A stretch of 5,421 bases of DNA. It comes from an uncultured Gammaproteobacteria bacterium (GTDB lineage Bacteria; Pseudomonadota; Gammaproteobacteria; Nitrosococcales; Methylophagaceae). Made by a program: the position numbers and the translations under genes. This document shows, in pieces, positions 1 to 5,421 of the stretch. Position 1 is the stretch's first letter; every line of letters begins with the position of its first letter. A model generated the notes under the pieces. The model searched no databases and was not told where the DNA came from. It was given only the letters and a program-made list of their open reading frames with translations. Location: NCBI GenBank assembly GCA_913058195.1, contig CAJXPP010000162.1, forward strand, positions 1 to 5,421. The letters are read 5' to 3'.

Positions 1-89
1 ATCAATACATCATGGCCAGTGGCTTCAGGCGTTGCTTGTTCAAACAAAGCAGGTGAAGAATTATTACTGTTAAAGCCATATGCTTTCAT
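1..89 (-). CDS. Partial N-terminus, probable zinc-binding alcohol dehydrogenase / quinone oxidoreductase family protein
   Basis: Only the first 29 codons are in the window; the gene runs off the left edge. Translation starts MKAYGFNSNN at the ATG complementary to 87-89 and continues through SPALFEQATPEATGHDVL. An in-frame stop lies seven codons upstream (108-110), so this ATG is the likely start, although no good Shine-Dalgarno sequence precedes it. The pattern MKAxGF, then a short acidic stretch, then P-x-x-x-G-x-D-V-L is what the N-terminal strand of medium-chain dehydrogenase/reductase proteins of the ZADH/quinone oxidoreductase group looks like. No cofactor or catalytic motif is visible in so short a piece, so the family call is an inference from the N-terminal pattern. 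It lies 58 bases downstream of the preceding gene on the same strand and may or may not share its transcript. Confidence 0.55.
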   Translation of the reverse strand, partial: MKAYGFNSNNSSPALFEQATPEATGHDVL

Positions 90-147
90 GGGAATAGTCC
101 AAGAGGTTTAAGAGTTATTAAGCTAAAGGTGTGGGTCTAACACTATA

Positions 148-552
148 TTAATTAGTTTTTTGTCCAAGTTGGTATGCAGCAATGATCACATTCTTTAGCT
201 TCGGGTGTTGCTGAATATCGTCAATATTCAAATTTTGTTTAACTATTAGCCCAAGCTGAGTCAAAATATTTTTCTCATGCCAATCCTGTTCAAATTCAGC
301 AAGATCAAATTGATTGTTATTGAAAAAGTTTAATGCCTCACCTTTTGCATTTGAAAATTTAACGTCTTCGGCTTCTAACATTTCATATTCATATGAATAG
401 CTACCAATATTATGAAGAGTGGCAAGCATAGAGTGCAGTGGTGGAATGGTACCGTGCTGTTGCATTAGTTGATCAAGTTCCAATTCTGCACTAGGACGGT
501 GGGTTTCACCTTTAAATGAAAATTCGATTGTAGCGGTTATCTGATTTGTCAT
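148..552 (-). CDS. Uncharacterised 134-residue acidic protein
   Basis: I do not recognise this protein. It is 134 residues, without cysteine, and acidic (about 18 Asp/Glu against 9 Lys/Arg), with no signal peptide or membrane segment, so it is probably a soluble cytoplasmic protein. The N-terminus (residues 5-30) alternates in a way that suggests beta strands (ITATIEFSFKGE, then AELELDQLM). The middle is rich in Tyr/Glu (SYSYEYEMLEAED, about 51-63), and the rest looks helical, with Asn/Gln-rich loops. Its ATG overlaps the TGA of the DUF1841 gene by 4 bases (ATGA at 549-552), and only a weak purine-rich stretch lies upstream, so translation probably depends on coupling to the upstream gene. 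It is last in the rsx-nth run. That overlap and its codon usage, similar to its neighbours', support a real gene rather than a chance ORF. Function unknown. Confidence 0.8.
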   Translation of the reverse strand: MTNQITATIEFSFKGETHRPSAELELDQLMQQHGTIPPLHSMLATLHNIGSYSYEYEMLEAEDVKFSNAKGEALNFFNNNQFDLAEFEQDWHEKNILTQLGLIVKQNLNIDDIQQHPKLKNVIIAAYQLGQKTN

Positions 553-974
553 AATAATTTCTTTAATGAGGCAAGGTAAGCTGATTCAGATGGGGCTTGG
601 TTATTGCGTTGTGCCAGCCATAAAGATTCTGTTAACGCTTCCATCATCTGATGCTCGGTGTCATGAGCATTATTAAATTTGGCTTGTAATTGTTGATATA
701 AGCTACTAATTCCTGCAGGCCTATCAGTTGAGATTTGTTCGTGTAAAGAAATATGCAAACCCATGTGCAAAAAAGGGTTTGTCTGTCCATTTTCAACAAA
801 ATACTCTTGTTCTAGACTCGCTTCACTGCTAAATATTTTATGGTATTCAGGGTGTTCAGAAATAACCTGGGCTATCATTGATTCAAGATCTGACAGTGGT
901 TGGTTAGCCAGCTTCTTTTGCCAAGTATCAAAATACATCTGGCGCAATTGTTGACGGTTTTGGCCAAACATCAT
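549..974 (-). CDS. DUF1841 family protein
   Basis: This 141-residue protein is recognised as DUF1841, a bacterial family of unknown function, from MFGQNRQQLRQMYFDTW at the N-terminus, the PLSDLESMIAQVI and HPEYH segment (about 27-45), NPFLHMGLHISLHEQ (66-80), TDRPAGI (83-89) and EHQMMEALTESLWLAQR (107-123). The length is normal for the family. It looks soluble and mostly helical, with no signal peptide. Histidines are regularly spaced: H41/H45, H70/H74/H78 and H104/H108. The gene begins ATGATG: the first ATG overlaps the nth stop codon by 4 bases, and the second would give the MFGQ start usual in this family. An AAGG at 985-988 sits 10 bases before the first ATG. The downstream gene overlaps it by 4 bases. 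The family assignment is from memory of the conserved segments; any function is unknown. Confidence 0.88.
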   Translation of the reverse strand: MMFGQNRQQLRQMYFDTWQKKLANQPLSDLESMIAQVISEHPEYHKIFSSEASLEQEYFVENGQTNPFLHMGLHISLHEQISTDRPAGISSLYQQLQAKFNNAHDTEHQMMEALTESLWLAQRNNQAPSESAYLASLKKLL

Positions 975-1630
975 TGTGATGAAGCCTTAGCGATTACCTT
1001 TTGTTGGCGGCGATAGTCATTACATAAATGATTAACAACACAGATTTTGCATTGAGGTTTACGTGCAATGCAGATATATCGACCATGTAAAATGAGCCAG
1101 TGATGAGCATCTTGCTTGAACTCATTTGGTACAACTTTCATTAGGCGATCTTCAACTGCACGGACTGTTTTTCCTTTAGCTAAACCTGTCCGGTTTGATA
1201 AACGAAATAAGTGCGTGTCTACAGCTATCACAGGGTGTTTAAATACCGTGTTTAAAATAACATTTGCTGTTTTTCGACCAACTCCAGGTAAAGCTTCAAG
1301 TGCATCTCGGTCATCAGGCACTTCACTATTATGGAGTGTAATGAGCTGCTGACAGGTTTTAATGACATTTGCAGCTTTACTATTAAACAGGCCAATGGTT
1401 TTAATATATTGTTTTAAGCCATCAACGCCCAATGCCAGGATAGCCTCAGGTGTATTGGCAATAGGATAGAGCTTATCCGTTGCTTTATTAACGCCAATAT
1501 CAGTTGCTTGTGCGGATAGGATGACGGCAATCAATAATTCAAAGGTACTACTGAAATTAAGCTCAGTAGTTGGCTCAGGATTGTGCGCTTTAAGTGCAGC
1601 GAAAAATTCGTGACGTTGCGCTTGATTCAT
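971..1630 (-). CDS. nth: Endonuclease III (DNA glycosylase/AP lyase)
   Basis: Base-excision repair enzyme that removes oxidised pyrimidines and cuts the abasic site by beta-elimination. The 219 residues align without gaps to E. coli Nth from the start (MNQAQRHEFF against MNKAKRLEIL) as far as the cluster. The helix-hairpin-helix LPGVGRKTANV is at 114-124, with catalytic Lys120 and Asp138 (in IAVDTH) at the E. coli positions. The 4Fe-4S ligands Cys187, Cys194, Cys197 and Cys203 (C-x6-C-x2-C-x5-C) are all present. The C-terminus is about 8 residues longer than E. coli's, ending in a basic tail. The ATG follows the rsxE stop after only 2 bases and has no visible Shine-Dalgarno sequence, so translation is probably coupled to rsxE. 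The rsxE-nth order is the same as in E. coli and many other gammaproteobacteria. Everything expected of an active enzyme is present. Confidence 0.98.
   Translation of the reverse strand: MNQAQRHEFFAALKAHNPEPTTELNFSSTFELLIAVILSAQATDIGVNKATDKLYPIANTPEAILALGVDGLKQYIKTIGLFNSKAANVIKTCQQLITLHNSEVPDDRDALEALPGVGRKTANVILNTVFKHPVIAVDTHLFRLSNRTGLAKGKTVRAVEDRLMKVVPNEFKQDAHHWLILHGRYICIARKPQCKICVVNHLCNDYRRQQKVIAKASSQ
985..988 (-). promoter_or_regulatory. Possible ribosome binding site for the DUF1841 gene
   Basis: On the minus strand the bases AAGG lie inside the 3' end of nth, 10 bases ahead of the first of two tandem ATG codons (972-974) and 13 ahead of the second (969-971). The spacing fits the first ATG better, although the second gives the family's usual MFGQ N-terminus. 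The match is short, and termination-reinitiation from nth could be the main route. Confidence 0.35.
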
Positions 1631-1632
1631 AA

Positions 1633-2316
1633 TTAAGCTGAAACAGGTTCTGCTGCACTGTTAACAGGTGCTTGCTTGGTTGATTGCTTGGCGTCAATCG
1701 CATTCTTTAAAGCGACAATTAAACCTAGACCAATAAATGCACCTGGTGGTAATAAGGCCATTAAAAAGCCACGGTATTCTTCAAATACAATGATGGTTAA
1801 TTGACTCGCAGATTCACCAAACATTAAATGTGCTTCGCTTAGCAATGTTCCTTGGCCAATCACTTCGCGCATAGCACCAAGTAGAACTAATACAGCGGTA
1901 AAGCCTAAGCCCATCATCAGACCATCTACGATAGAAGGGCCAACGGGGTTTCTAGCTGCAAATGCTTCTACGCGGCCGATAATTGCACAATTGGTTACGA
2001 TTAAAGGAATAAATATACCGAGGATTAGATATAGCTCGTGAAACCATGCATTCATTGAGAGCTCAATAATAGTAACGATTGAGGCAATTATTATCATGAA
2101 CACGGGCAGGCGAGCTTCGTCAGGAATTTGGTGACGTAATAACGACACTAAACCGTTTGATGCGACTAGTGTCAGAATAGTCGCTAAACCAAGGCCTAAT
2201 CCATTGATTGTAGTATTACTTACAGCCAGTAATGGACATAGCCCAAGTAGCTGTACTAAGGCTGGATTGTTCTTCCATAAACCTTCACGAATAATGGGAC
2301 CATAGACGGAATTCAT
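1633..2316 (-). CDS. rsxE: Electron transport complex subunit RsxE (RnfE)
   Basis: Integral membrane subunit of the Rnf/Rsx complex, homologous to NqrD. It is 227 residues, close to the 231 of E. coli, and has about six hydrophobic segments (roughly 18-36, 38-59, 70-90, 94-114, 130-148, 183-204). Two cysteines sit in the conserved contexts GLCPLLAV (Cys27) and VTNCAIIGRVEAFA (Cys110). In this family these are half of the ligands of an iron-sulfur cluster held within the membrane together with the matching cysteines of RsxA. Other family marks are NPVGPSIVDGLMMGLGF (123-139) and LPPGAFIGLGLI near the last helix. The C-terminal 20 residues form a variable polar tail. The ATG overlaps the rsxG TGA by 4 bases and has a good Shine-Dalgarno sequence, AAGGTG at 2325-2330, 8 bases upstream. 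RsxE is distinguished from its paralogue RsxA by the N-terminal GLCPLLAVS and by its place after rsxG. Confidence 0.97.
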   Translation of the reverse strand: MNSVYGPIIREGLWKNNPALVQLLGLCPLLAVSNTTINGLGLGLATILTLVASNGLVSLLRHQIPDEARLPVFMIIIASIVTIIELSMNAWFHELYLILGIFIPLIVTNCAIIGRVEAFAARNPVGPSIVDGLMMGLGFTAVLVLLGAMREVIGQGTLLSEAHLMFGESASQLTIIVFEEYRGFLMALLPPGAFIGLGLIVALKNAIDAKQSTKQAPVNSAAEPVSA

Positions 2317-2942
2317 TCTTCTACCACCTTAAATAAGTCATCGCGGTTTTTTTCGAAAAAGTATAAGGCATTCTTGATAGCCTTGACCACTGCGCGAGGG
2401 GTAATTGTAGCACCAGTGAATTGATCAAACTGCCCACCATCTTTTTTAACTTTCCATTTTGATTCAACCGGATCAATCAGAGATAAACCAGTAAATTGCA
2501 GGATCCAATCTGCTTTTTTCAGGTCTATTTTATCACCTAATCCTGGTGTTTCTTTGTGACTAATTACTCGAACGCCCGCCAAGCTACCATCATAATATAC
2601 GCCAACGAGTAATTTTATTTTCCCGTTATAACCGTTAGGTGCAATCGTTGTAAATACGGCTGCAATGGGCTGATTATCTTTCCGAGCACGATAGACAATG
2701 CTGTCTTCACGCGTGTTTAAACGTTTCGTTTTAGCTAAGATGAGTACATCTGTAATAATATCATTATTATAGTCATTACTATCAACTAGCGCGTTGATAG
2801 CAGCTAATAAGGTTTGCTTTTCATTTTCGACAATTTGATCACGAGTATTGTCTTCAGTAATTGCTACAAGGCTTGTTGCTACTATTGCGAAAATAGCCAG
2901 CATAAGACCTACGCGGAGAATTGAAGTGTTTAGTACTGTCAT
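2313..2942 (-). CDS. rsxG: Electron transport complex subunit RsxG (RnfG), FMN-binding
   Basis: Periplasm-facing flavoprotein of the Rnf/Rsx complex, related to NqrC. The 209 residues match the family length (206 in E. coli). A single N-terminal membrane anchor (about 8-29) is followed by a soluble FMN-binding domain. The FMN motif is FTGATITPRAVVKAI; the threonine expected to carry FMN through a phosphoester bond is Thr179 in TGAT. It has Thr instead of Ser at the first position, and Thr is accepted there. Also conserved are HKETPGLGDKID (129-140) and the Gly-rich KDGGQFDQF before the FMN site. Its ATG overlaps the rsxD stop by 4 bases, with a strong Shine-Dalgarno GAGG at 2950-2953 placed 7 bases upstream, so it can initiate independently as well as by coupling. 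In this complex electrons are thought to pass through RsxG and RsxD flavins; FMN attachment needs an ApbE-type transferase, which is not in the window. Confidence 0.97.
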   Translation of the reverse strand: MTVLNTSILRVGLMLAIFAIVATSLVAITEDNTRDQIVENEKQTLLAAINALVDSNDYNNDIITDVLILAKTKRLNTREDSIVYRARKDNQPIAAVFTTIAPNGYNGKIKLLVGVYYDGSLAGVRVISHKETPGLGDKIDLKKADWILQFTGLSLIDPVESKWKVKKDGGQFDQFTGATITPRAVVKAIKNALYFFEKNRDDLFKVVEE

Positions 2943-3967
2943 TTGTTTACCTCACCGTATACACGGGGCTGAGTGTAATAATCAATTAACGGAACAAGCA
3001 TATTCATGATTATTACAGCGAAAGCAATCCCATCAGGATAACCGCCCCAAATTCGAATGATGTAGGTCAGTAAGCCTACGCCGGCCCCAAAGACTAAACG
3101 GCCTTTGATTGTTGTTGCTGCAGTAACAGGATCGGTAGCAATAAAAAATGCGCCCAACATTGTGCCACCGCTAAGTAGGTGGAAAATCGGCGATGCAGTT
3201 GTTTCTGGAGATACTAACCAAGTGACTAAACTAATGGAAGCTAGACCGGCTAGCATGGCTGTTGGAATATGCCAGCTGATGACGCGACGATTAATAAGGT
3301 AAAGACCACCTAAAGTAAGCCACGCATTTACCCACATCCAACCTTGGCCAGCGAAACCATTAAAAAGAGATTGCTGTAAAATAAGCGAAGGAGACTCTGA
3401 TAATCCAATTTGAGTTTTCATTGCATCTAATGGTGTTGCACCTGAAATAGTATCAATGCCACTTGCAAGTTGGCCGTTAAAGATAACTTGGAAAGTTGAT
3501 GTAAAATCTAGCGCCTGCGCATTTAAACCGACTACTGGTAACCAGCTGGTCATTTCTAAAGGAAATGAAACAAGCAATAACACATAAGCAATCATGGCTG
3601 GGTTAAAAGGGTTATAGCCCAAACCACCATAGAGATGCTTAGCAAATATAATGGCAAATAAAATACCGACAGTTGTTAACCACCAGGGTGCTAAGGGAGG
3701 TAGAGCAATAGCCAGCAATACGGCTGTGACAACAGCACTACCATCTAATAAAAAGGGTTTAATAGGTCGGTTACGTAGCTTTAACATTATTGTTTCAGCA
3801 CTTATGGCTACTACAACGGCAAGTATTATTGTAATGAGGACGCTAGGACCAAAGAAATAAACCAATGCAATAACAGCTGGCACAAGCGCAAGCAACAAGT
3901 GCAACATATGTAATGTTACGCGATTAACACCGGATAAAAAGGGCGAAGATAAGCGACTTAAAGGCAT
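2939..3967 (-). CDS. rsxD: Electron transport complex subunit RsxD (RnfD), FMN-binding membrane protein
   Basis: Polytopic inner-membrane subunit of Rnf/Rsx, homologous to NqrB, 342 residues (352 in E. coli). Characteristic segments in order are ISAETIMLKLR (55-65), IALPPLAPWW (87-96), KHLYGGLGYNPFNPAM (110-125), FPLEMTSWLP (135-144), the covalent-FMN motif DTISGATPLDAMK (172-184) with Thr178 as the expected attachment site, GGTMLGAFFIATDPVTAATT (267-286), and RIWGGYPDGIAFAVIIMNM near the C-terminus. There are about nine or ten hydrophobic segments, interrupted by the loop that carries the FMN site. The start matches the family N-terminus (SSPF near residue 8), and the ATG lies 6 bases after the rsxC stop, with AAGGA at 3978-3982 acting as Shine-Dalgarno inside the end of rsxC. 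The complex couples electron transfer between NADH and ferredoxin-type acceptors to ion movement. In E. coli it keeps SoxR reduced; which role applies here is not shown by the sequence. Confidence 0.97.
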   Translation of the reverse strand: MPLSRLSSPFLSGVNRVTLHMLHLLLALVPAVIALVYFFGPSVLITIILAVVVAISAETIMLKLRNRPIKPFLLDGSAVVTAVLLAIALPPLAPWWLTTVGILFAIIFAKHLYGGLGYNPFNPAMIAYVLLLVSFPLEMTSWLPVVGLNAQALDFTSTFQVIFNGQLASGIDTISGATPLDAMKTQIGLSESPSLILQQSLFNGFAGQGWMWVNAWLTLGGLYLINRRVISWHIPTAMLAGLASISLVTWLVSPETTASPIFHLLSGGTMLGAFFIATDPVTAATTIKGRLVFGAGVGLLTYIIRIWGGYPDGIAFAVIIMNMLVPLIDYYTQPRVYGEVNK

Positions 3968-3973
3968 CTTTTA

Positions 3974-5421
3974 TTATTCCTTACTTTCAGGTTCTGATGA
4001 TGCGGCTGCAGCAGCTTTTTTTTCTTTAGCTGCTTTCGATGCGGCTAATGCTAGTTTACGTTGACGCTGACGTTCTTCTTTTTCTAGTTTCTCAGTTTCA
4101 TGGCGAGCAAGTCTGTTCTCATGCCGAACACGAGCAATATCCGATTTTTGCGTTTCAAGTTGTTGATTCATTGTTTCTGTTTTAGCAAAACGGAAATAGT
4201 GAACCAATGGAATCTTACTTGGACAGACATAACTGCAACAGCCACATTCAATACAATCAAATAAATTATATTCTTGTGTTTTCTCAAGATCTTTTGCTCG
4301 AGCATGCCAGTAGAGTTGTTGTGGCAACAAACTGACTGGGCAAGCTGTTGCACAATCACCACAGCGGATACAGGGCATAGGCGTAGTTGCTGGAGCACCA
4401 TCATCAACACCGACTAAAATACAATTAGCCGTCTTAGTGACAGGTAAATGATCGCCCGATAAGTTATAGCCCATCATTGGGCCACCTAAAATAAAGGGAT
4501 CATCGGCCTTACGTTCTGTTTCACAAAAGGCTAACAACTCATGCATTGGGGTGCCTAATAGTGTTTCAAAGTTACCGGCTTTATTTACATGTTTGCCAGT
4601 GACAGTCACAATGCGTGAAATAAGTGGTTCACCGTGATTAATAGTACGTCCTATAGCGTAGGTTGTTCCAATATTATGGCAGACAATACCTAAGTCGATG
4701 GGCAGGCCTTTGGTTGGTACTTCTTTACCAGTAATAACTTGGATTAATTGTTTCTCACTACCCGCTGGGTAACGAGTAGGAATAGACACTATAGTAGTAT
4801 TTTGATGTGATCGTGATGCAAGTGCTAATTCCATTGCTGAAAGAGCTTCTGGTTTATTATCTTCTATCGCAATAACGCACTGTTTTACACGTAATGCATA
4901 TTGCATAATCTCAATGCCATCAAGTATTTCACTGGCACGTTCACGCATTAACATATCATCACAGGTGATGTAAGGTTCACACTCCACGCCGTTAATGATT
5001 AGCGTTTCAACATGATGATGAATGCCTGGGTTAAGCTTGATATAGCTAGGAAAACCAGCACCACCTAAACCAACAATTCCTGCTTCACGGATTATCTGGC
5101 GGATTTCATGCTCTGAGATGGCCGTATAATCAGGGATTGGTTTACGTTCAATCCAGCGATCTTCGCCATCTGTTTCAATCGTAATGCATAAGGCAGATAA
5201 GCCGGAGGGATGAGGTACAGCTTGTTCATCTATCGCGCTAACCGTACCTGAACTAGGTGCATGTAAATAAACAGATACATGACCGTCAGCACTTGCAATT
5301 TTTTGGCCCTTAAGTACTTTATCTCCAACTTCAACAATAGGTGATGACGCTGCACCAATATGTTGCTGCAGTGGCAAGATAAGTTTTTTACTCAGAGGCA
5401 GCTTTTGAATCGCTGTTTGAG
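3974..5421 (-). CDS. rsxC: Electron transport complex subunit RsxC (RnfC), 5'-partial
   Basis: Peripheral cytoplasmic subunit that takes electrons from NADH in the Rnf/Rsx complex; 481 residues are visible. The reading frame stays open to the window edge, and the visible start (QTAIQKLPLSKKLILPLQQH) matches the RnfC N-terminal domain, so the real start lies outside and roughly 25-40 residues are missing. The TTG at 5375-5377 is an internal leucine codon, not a start. Numbering from the window edge, the features are a barrel-sandwich-like segment (VEVGDKVLKGQ onwards, about 29-64), the glycine-rich GIVGLGGAGFPSYIK (114-128), INGVECEPYITCDDML (143-158), HNIGTTYAIGR (248-258) and GGPMMGYN (312-319). 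Two 4Fe-4S motifs follow: CIRCGDCATACP (Cys350, 353, 356, 360) and CIECGCCSYVCPS (Cys389, 392, 395, 399). After residue 415 comes a short charged, Ala/Lys-rich helical tail, much shorter than that of E. coli RsxC (about 740 residues). Confidence 0.96.
   Translation of the reverse strand, partial: QTAIQKLPLSKKLILPLQQHIGAASSPIVEVGDKVLKGQKIASADGHVSVYLHAPSSGTVSAIDEQAVPHPSGLSALCITIETDGEDRWIERKPIPDYTAISEHEIRQIIREAGIVGLGGAGFPSYIKLNPGIHHHVETLIINGVECEPYITCDDMLMRERASEILDGIEIMQYALRVKQCVIAIEDNKPEALSAMELALASRSHQNTTIVSIPTRYPAGSEKQLIQVITGKEVPTKGLPIDLGIVCHNIGTTYAIGRTINHGEPLISRIVTVTGKHVNKAGNFETLLGTPMHELLAFCETERKADDPFILGGPMMGYNLSGDHLPVTKTANCILVGVDDGAPATTPMPCIRCGDCATACPVSLLPQQLYWHARAKDLEKTQEYNLFDCIECGCCSYVCPSKIPLVHYFRFAKTETMNQQLETQKSDIARVRHENRLARHETEKLEKEERQRQRKLALAASKAAKEKKAAAAASSEPESKE

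Noticed and set aside
128..145. Terminator-like hairpin (GTGT...ACAC) after the 134-residue gene
   Set aside because: The stem is only 4 pairs with a 7-base loop and is not followed by a T run in the direction of transcription.
142..167. Promoter for the left-edge gene: TTGGAC (162-167) and TATAGT (142-147) on the minus strand
   Set aside because: The spacer is only 14 bases, well short of the usual 16-18, and such matches are common by chance in AT-rich sequence.
763..3860. Plus-strand ORFs at 763-954, 1116-1352, 3105-3302 and 3651-3860
   Set aside because: All lie opposite well-supported minus-strand genes (DUF1841, nth, rsxD), are short and show no family resemblance; they are antisense shadows.
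4255..4288. Extra cysteine (CIECGCC) in the second RsxC cluster motif as a novelty
   Set aside because: The four ligand cysteines are in normal spacing, and a CGCC variant is common in ferredoxin-like domains, so it is not notable.
4168..4410. Minus-strand 80-codon ORF inside rsxC
   Set aside because: It lies in another frame across the ferredoxin-like region of rsxC, which is clearly coding; its product has no recognisable features.
5375..5377. TTG as the start codon of rsxC, giving a 467-residue protein
   Set aside because: The frame continues open to the window edge, and the 14 upstream residues match the RnfC N-terminal domain, so the TTG is an internal leucine and the gene is cut by the window.
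1..5421. A new defence, mobile or otherwise undescribed system
   Set aside because: All the large genes are core-genome Rnf subunits and Nth; there are no repeats, integrase, transposase or composition breaks to suggest an inserted element.

Overview
The window is a single leftward (minus-strand) run of genes. It is most plausibly from a gammaproteobacterium of moderate to low G+C. The protein sequences resemble the E. coli Rsx/Rnf subunits and Nth along their whole length, and rsxC-D-G-E followed by nth is the known gammaproteobacterial order. I cannot name the genus.

Reading in the direction of transcription, from the right edge to the left: the region 5421 to 1633 holds the membrane electron-transport complex Rnf (Rsx) genes. 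These are rsxC (start lies beyond the window), rsxD, rsxG and rsxE; rsxA and rsxB are expected just outside on the right. RsxC carries the NADH/FMN-type region and two 4Fe-4S motifs. RsxD and RsxG each keep the threonine motif for covalent FMN. RsxE keeps the two membrane cysteines expected to share an iron-sulfur cluster with RsxA. Every subunit looks intact and functional.

Next come nth (endonuclease III, with all catalytic and cluster residues), a DUF1841-family protein, and a 134-residue protein I do not recognise. The spacing from rsxC to the last of these is very tight: three junctions have 4-base ATGA overlaps downstream of rsxD and rsxE or at the DUF1841 gene, a fourth lies between the last two genes, and the remaining two gaps are 2 and 6 bases. 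This argues for one polycistronic, translationally coupled transcript covering Rnf, DNA repair and two uncharacterised proteins.

After a 58-base gap with no convincing terminator or promoter, the left edge holds the first 29 codons of another minus-strand gene, probably a zinc-binding alcohol dehydrogenase/quinone oxidoreductase family protein. There is no gene-free stretch over 300 bases, and I see no mobile elements, CRISPR or RNA genes. Most of the window is ordinary core genome. The parts worth a second look are the two small genes after nth, particularly the histidine pattern in the DUF1841 protein.
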